This document shows positions 60,152 through 64,000 of a stretch of DNA of 64,000 nucleotides, piece after piece. The first letter of the stretch is position 1. Each line of letters starts with the position of its first letter. The DNA is from Halomonas sp. QHL1 (GTDB lineage: Bacteria > Pseudomonadota > Gammaproteobacteria > Pseudomonadales > Halomonadaceae). Position numbers and translations under genes: made by a program. The DNA lies in the NCBI RefSeq assembly GCF_001882345.1, contig NZ_MINL01000001.1, positions 375,944 to 439,943 on the forward strand, in the 5' to 3' direction. Below the pieces are notes generated by a model that searched no databases, was not told the DNA's origin, and saw only the letters and a program-made list of their open reading frames with translations.

Positions 60152-61057
60152 ATGAGCACTCGACGATTACCTTCTCTTTCGTCACTACGCGCTTTCGAAG
60201 CGGCTGCCCGTCATGAAAGCGCCAAGCAGGCCGCACAAGAGTTGTCGGTCACCGCTACCGCTATTAGCCACCAAGTCCGAGGGCTTGAAGAGGCGCTGGG
60301 TGTCTCTCTCTTTCTGCGAAAACCCCGTCAATTGAAATTGACACCTCAGGGCCGCGAACTGCAGCAGGTGTTGGAAACGGCCTTTGATAGCATCAGCCAT
60401 GTCGTCGAGCGGCTAAGCGATGTGCCTGTTCGCCAGACAGTTACGCTCTCTACAACGCCCGCTGTCGCGGTGCGCTGGTTGCTACCATGGGTATGTCTGC
60501 TGCGTGACTCTCATCCAGATATTGATCTGCGCGTTCACGCCTCTCATGCGCCGGTTGCGCTGGATGGGATAATTGCGGACGTGGCTATTCGCTATGGTGA
60601 TGGCCACTGGCCAGGGCTGGTAGCGGAGAAGCTGTTTGATAACACCTTTATCCCCACCTGTAGCCCGCGCCTTGGCTTGCATGAGGTAACGCAGCTACCG
60701 TCACACTCATTGATTCACTTCAGCAGTCAGGGCGCCATATCATCGCCACTGGATTGGGCTGCGTGGCAGAAACAGGCAAAGGTGCCTGGGCTAGATGTGA
60801 GTGCCGGGCTGGTGTTCTCCGACGAGACCCACGCTATCTCGGCCGCCGTAGGCGAGCAGGGCGTAGCGTTGATGAGCCGCCAGTTGATTAAGGATGAGCT
60901 GGAGGAAGGGCGCTTGGTGCAGCCTTTCGGGCCGGAATTTGAAGGCAAACCGTTTTATCTGGTCTACCCAGAAAGCCGACAGCAAGATCCAGTGATTCTG
61001 GCTATTCGCGATTGGGTGCTGTCGGTGCCGGGCGGGCTGTGCACATTATCGAGCTGA
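60152..61057 (+). CDS. LysR family regulator, GcvA-like
   Basis: 301 residues from the ATG at 60152. RRLPSLSSLRAFEAAARHES and the HTH SAKQAAQELSVTATAISHQV match the GcvA subgroup (LPxLxxLRAFEAAARH), followed by the effector domain (GVSLFLRKPRQLKLTPQGRE; the periplasmic-binding fold to the end). A longer start at 60092 would add ~20 unrelated residues. It is divergent from the azoreductase gene, its probable target; effector unknown. Confidence 0.92.
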   Translation: MSTRRLPSLSSLRAFEAAARHESAKQAAQELSVTATAISHQVRGLEEALGVSLFLRKPRQLKLTPQGRELQQVLETAFDSISHVVERLSDVPVRQTVTLSTTPAVAVRWLLPWVCLLRDSHPDIDLRVHASHAPVALDGIIADVAIRYGDGHWPGLVAEKLFDNTFIPTCSPRLGLHEVTQLPSHSLIHFSSQGAISSPLDWAAWQKQAKVPGLDVSAGLVFSDETHAISAAVGEQGVALMSRQLIKDELEEGRLVQPFGPEFEGKPFYLVYPESRQQDPVILAIRDWVLSVPGGLCTLSS

Positions 61058-61147
61058 GAATACGGAGTGATTTTTATACCGTTATATTACGAGTTTTGCA
61101 GTTAAGCCACAGCACACGTTTAGCAGGGCGCATTCGATGAGTTCTCT

Positions 61148-63064
61148 TCAACTCGTCTTCTTCCTAGCTGCGGTACTTTTTCTTTTCGGATAACTCTTTC
61201 GCGATTTACCTGACCGTTTCGCAGGCGCACCGGCTTCGCCTTGGGCGGCTTGCAGGCTCTGCCTTAGTTTTCCTGCATCACTATGAGTGAGCAGACCGCG
61301 TAAATCTTCCAATAGCGCCTGCTGAAAGGCTCCGGGGTCGTCCTGCTGTTCGGCAATCGCTCGCAGGCGCTGCTCCCACAGCGCGGTGCGTTCAGGCGTG
61401 CTCACGGCGCTGGGCAGGGCGGCGATTAGTGCAGTGCCAAGCTTGGTGGCGCGCAGGGCTTTTTGCTGGCGGACCAGGTAGCCGCGTTGTACCAGGGTTT
61501 CGATAATGCCCGCTCGAGTGGCTTCGGTGCCCAGGCCGTCTGTGTCGCGCAGGGTGCGGCGTACTTCGGGGTCGTCTACGTAGCGGCCGATGTTCATCAT
61601 TGCTTTGATCAGGCTGGCGTCGGTGAAAGGCTCCGGCGGTCGGGTCTCTTTCACTTCAACACCTGCGCCCAGTGCCTGGCAGGGTTCGCCTTGGGTCAGC
61701 GGCGGCAGCGGTGGTGTCTCATCGCGGGTAGTGAATAGCGGTTTCCAGCCGGGGTCGAGAATGCTTTGCCCGCGGGCGCGGAAGGCTTCATTGAGCAGGG
61801 TAAACTCCGCTTTTACTTCGAAGGTGCGCAGCGGACGGTAGAACTGCGCCATCACGTTGCGCACGATCAACCGAAACACATGGCCTTCGGTAGCGGAGAG
61901 CTGGCTGAAATCAGCGGGCTTGCCGGTAGGGGCGATGGCGTGGTGGGCACCGACCTGCTTATCGTTCCACGCCTTGGAGCGCAGCGTAAAGTCTGCTCCA
62001 TTCAGCCACTGCTGTAGCGTATCATCGTTTTGGCAGGCGCTGGTTAAGCTCCGTTTGGCAAGTTGAAGATGCTCTTCGGGTAGGTAGCGGCAGTCTGAAC
62101 GCGGGTAGGTAATCAGTTTGTGGCGTTCATAAAGCCGCTGGCATATATCCAACACCATCTGCGCGGAAAGGCCGTGGCGCCGGGCGGCGTCGACCTGCAG
62201 GGCAGATAGCGAGTAGGGCAGCGGCGGTGCCTGGCGTTTCTCCTGCTGATCGAGCTTGGTGAGTTGCCCTGAAGCGCCAGGCAACTGCGCCGCGAGGGCG
62301 TCGGCAGGGGAGCGGTCAATCAAACGGCCTTGATCATCGAGAGGCTGGTGCTCTTTGGGCGCCCACCAGGCCCGTAGTTGACCCTGGGCAACCTTGAGAT
62401 CCACCCATAGCGGATAAAACGGGTGAGGGACAAAGTCACGGATGGCGTTATCGCGGCGCACGATTAACCCCAGTACCGGGGTTTGCACACGGCCAACAGA
62501 GAGCACGCCGTCGTGTCCCGCTTGGCGGCCAGTGAGTGTCCAGGCCCGGGTTAGGTTAATGCCGTACAGCCAGTCGGCGCGGGAGCGGGACTGGGCCGCC
62601 TGAAACAGCGGCTGGTATTCGGCGTTGGATCGTAGCTTGGCAAGCGCCCGGCTTACAGCAGGTTTATTAAGGTCGCTGATCAGCAACCGTTGCACCGGGC
62701 CGCGATACTTCATGTACTCAATCACCTCCTGCACCAGTAGCTGGCCTTCGCGGTCAGGGTCGCCGGCGTGAACTACATCTGTGGCTTGTTTGATCAGCTT
62801 GCGAATTACCGCCAGTTGGCCCCGGGCCTTGGGGCGCGGCATCAGTTTCCACTGCTGGGGCACGATGGGCAGGCGGTCTAGTCGCCACTGCTTGTCGGCG
62901 GGGTCGTAGGCTTCCGGCGGCGCTTGCTCTAATAAGTGCCCCAGGCACCAGGTGACCGTGGTGTCACCACACACCATCGCCCCATCCTGGCGTTTGCTAG
63001 TGCCCGGTAACGCCTCGGCAATGGCTTGGGCGAGGCTGGGTTTTTCGGCAATTATCAGGCGCAT
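61148..63064 (-). CDS. topB: DNA topoisomerase III
   Basis: 638 residues. The TOPRIM domain (MRLIIAEKPSLAQAIAEALP; VHAGDPDREGQLLVQEV, the metal-binding DxD) is followed by the gyrase-like core with GYxVGRVQTP-type segment VLSVGRVQTPVLGLIV and the catalytic Tyr in ITYPRSDCRYLP. It relaxes and decatenates DNA through a 5'-phosphotyrosine link. The C terminus is short, Lys/Arg/Ser-rich and lacks zinc fingers. The chosen ATG (63064) starts directly with the TOPRIM sequence; an upstream frame adds 17 residues of no family likeness. Confidence 0.94.
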   Translation of the reverse strand: MRLIIAEKPSLAQAIAEALPGTSKRQDGAMVCGDTTVTWCLGHLLEQAPPEAYDPADKQWRLDRLPIVPQQWKLMPRPKARGQLAVIRKLIKQATDVVHAGDPDREGQLLVQEVIEYMKYRGPVQRLLISDLNKPAVSRALAKLRSNAEYQPLFQAAQSRSRADWLYGINLTRAWTLTGRQAGHDGVLSVGRVQTPVLGLIVRRDNAIRDFVPHPFYPLWVDLKVAQGQLRAWWAPKEHQPLDDQGRLIDRSPADALAAQLPGASGQLTKLDQQEKRQAPPLPYSLSALQVDAARRHGLSAQMVLDICQRLYERHKLITYPRSDCRYLPEEHLQLAKRSLTSACQNDDTLQQWLNGADFTLRSKAWNDKQVGAHHAIAPTGKPADFSQLSATEGHVFRLIVRNVMAQFYRPLRTFEVKAEFTLLNEAFRARGQSILDPGWKPLFTTRDETPPLPPLTQGEPCQALGAGVEVKETRPPEPFTDASLIKAMMNIGRYVDDPEVRRTLRDTDGLGTEATRAGIIETLVQRGYLVRQQKALRATKLGTALIAALPSAVSTPERTALWEQRLRAIAEQQDDPGAFQQALLEDLRGLLTHSDAGKLRQSLQAAQGEAGAPAKRSGKSRKSYPKRKSTAARKKTS

Positions 63065-63254
63065 AGCAGCGAAGCCTTCATCGTATCCTTGGATGGCGCC
63101 TATGATAGCAGACACATTGATCTATATAGAGCAAGGAGTCGTAGGGGGATGTATAGTGATGCTAACTATTTCCAAAGCATTTTTCTTGTATATAGTTTGT
63201 ATAAATAATTTGACCTAGTTAAGTGGTGAGTTGAGTAACCAGGAGAGACAGCAA

Positions 63255-64000
63255 ATGCGTGATCGCGGCAGAACACGGCGTTTAATGGGATTGGGTGCAC
63301 GCACCGGTGGGGCGCTGCTGAAAACCCGCTTAGGTGGCCAAGCGGATTGGCGTGCCCTGGGTGAAGCGCTGTTTGAGGGGCTTTCAGAGCTTAAAGGCCC
63401 GGCCATGAAGCTTGCCCAAATCATGTCCCAGTGGGATGACCTGCTGCCGCCCGATCTCGCCGAGGAGCTTGCCCGCCTGCAGCGGCAGGCAGAGCCGATG
63501 CCCTGGCCGCGTATTCGTGAAGCGCTGGTGCAGCAATATGGCGATATTGACCACTATTTTAGCGAAGTCGAGGAGCTTCCCTTTGCCAGCGCCTCCATGG
63601 GGCAGGTGCACCGCGTGACCACTCATGAGGGCGAAACGGTCGTGCTCAAGGTGCAGTACCCCGGCCTTGCCGAGGTGTTGGAGAGCGATTTGATCCAGGT
63701 GCGGCGCATAATGCGTTTAGGCCGCTGGTTTAAAGTGCCCCAGGCGCGGTTGGATGCCTTGTTTGAAGAGCTCGCCGAAAGCCTGCGTGGGGAGCTGGAT
63801 TACCACGCCGAAGCCGATGCGCTAGCCCGTTACCGTGAGCGTTATAAGGATGACCCGCGGCTCGTGATTCCCGAGCCTTTGCCAGCACTTTCCGGCCCTC
63901 ATGTGCTGGCGATGCGGTACGTGGAAGGCACTCCGATGCGCGAATTAGCCGATGCAGATGACGCGACGCGCCAGGGCATTGCCGAGACATTAGCGGACTG
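63255..64000 (+). CDS. ABC1/UbiB family atypical kinase, N-terminal part (runs off the window)
   Basis: About 248 codons are present and the frame is open at the right edge. MRDRGRTRRLMGLGARTGGA opens the protein, followed by the family signature LKGPAMKLAQIMSQWDDLLP (KxGQ-type motif reads K-L-A-Q here), the Ala/Gly-rich loop PFASASMGQVHRV, the Lys in VVLKVQYPG and GELDYHAEADAL. ABC1/UbiB proteins are atypical kinase/ATPases required for ubiquinone synthesis or lipid homeostasis. AGGAGAGA precedes the ATG at 63255. The catalytic C-terminal half lies outside. Confidence 0.9.
   Translation, partial: MRDRGRTRRLMGLGARTGGALLKTRLGGQADWRALGEALFEGLSELKGPAMKLAQIMSQWDDLLPPDLAEELARLQRQAEPMPWPRIREALVQQYGDIDHYFSEVEELPFASASMGQVHRVTTHEGETVVLKVQYPGLAEVLESDLIQVRRIMRLGRWFKVPQARLDALFEELAESLRGELDYHAEADALARYRERYKDDPRLVIPEPLPALSGPHVLAMRYVEGTPMRELADADDATRQGIAETLAD

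Noticed and set aside
1..64000. rRNA, tRNA and CRISPR arrays
   Set aside because: I looked for cloverleaf-type arms, CCA ends and spaced repeats and found none I could support; a covariance search (tRNAscan, Infernal) would be decisive.

Overview
The window looks like a chromosomal segment of a moderately halophilic gammaproteobacterium, most likely Halomonadaceae (Halomonas sensu lato). This is inferred from the gene mix (valine-catabolism genes, hemerythrin, DUF892, DUF2243, CHAD, RhtB exporters, topB, UbiB-like kinase) and overall sequence style; there is no rRNA or marker gene to settle it. I recognised no rRNA, tRNA or CRISPR array. The segment is a patchwork: ordinary chromosomal genes at both ends, and between them an AT-rich defence-like island, several decayed genes and mobile-element scars, and a GC-rich type I secretion locus.

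Layout. 1-7000: the end of a branched-chain acyl-CoA degradation operon (acyl-CoA dehydrogenase, 3-hydroxyisobutyryl-CoA hydrolase family, mmsB), then a GST, a ketopantoate reductase-like gene, a tiny Lys-rich protein, an RhtB exporter, an O-methyltransferase and a GNAT enzyme; two scars of a second panE-like gene flank the last three. 7350-12460: one very large AT-rich gene for a nuclease-STAND NTPase-helical repeat protein (Avs-like anti-phage architecture), split in two by an exact 35-bp tandem duplication. 12800-17900: a PAS-GGDEF-EAL protein, an IDO-like 2OG-Fe dioxygenase, a group II intron maturase scrap, a CPBP protease gene broken by an amber codon, and a Crp/Fnr regulator. 18000-25500: stress genes (DUF892, patatin, DUF2243, hemerythrin, two CNNM/CBS proteins) and two related RNA regions with GGA-loop hairpins. 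25700-35500: a small-gene region with tyrosine-recombinase scraps, then IalB-like, PAP2, Crp/Fnr, cysteine hydrolase, TPR, HAD and pentapeptide-channel genes.

35900-47050: a complete-looking inner-membrane part of a type I secretion locus: a 1994-residue animal-type heme peroxidase with RTX repeats, its ABC exporter, a membrane-anchored cadherin-like/RTX protein, and a HlyD adaptor. ABC and RTX genes overlap by four bases and the others are tightly spaced. An outer-membrane TolC partner is not in the window. 47480-64000: a third GGA-hairpin RNA region, a small membrane protein, a voltage-sensor channel, coiled-coil and M48 proteins, a diguanylate cyclase, a SixA-CHAD fusion, a ParD-like/methionine aminopeptidase pair, a subtilase with a stand-alone I9-like inhibitor, an AAC(3)-I-like acetyltransferase, an azoreductase divergent from a LysR regulator, topB and the start of a UbiB/ABC1 kinase.

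The points most worth following are: (1) the 35-bp duplication that switches the Avs-like defence gene off and could revert by slippage; (2) three paralogous RNA regions whose hairpin loops all present GGA, as expected for CsrA/RsmA-binding RNAs, one still intact although its neighbouring gene has decayed; and (3) the secreted RTX heme peroxidase system, related in architecture to Mn(II)-oxidising peroxidases.
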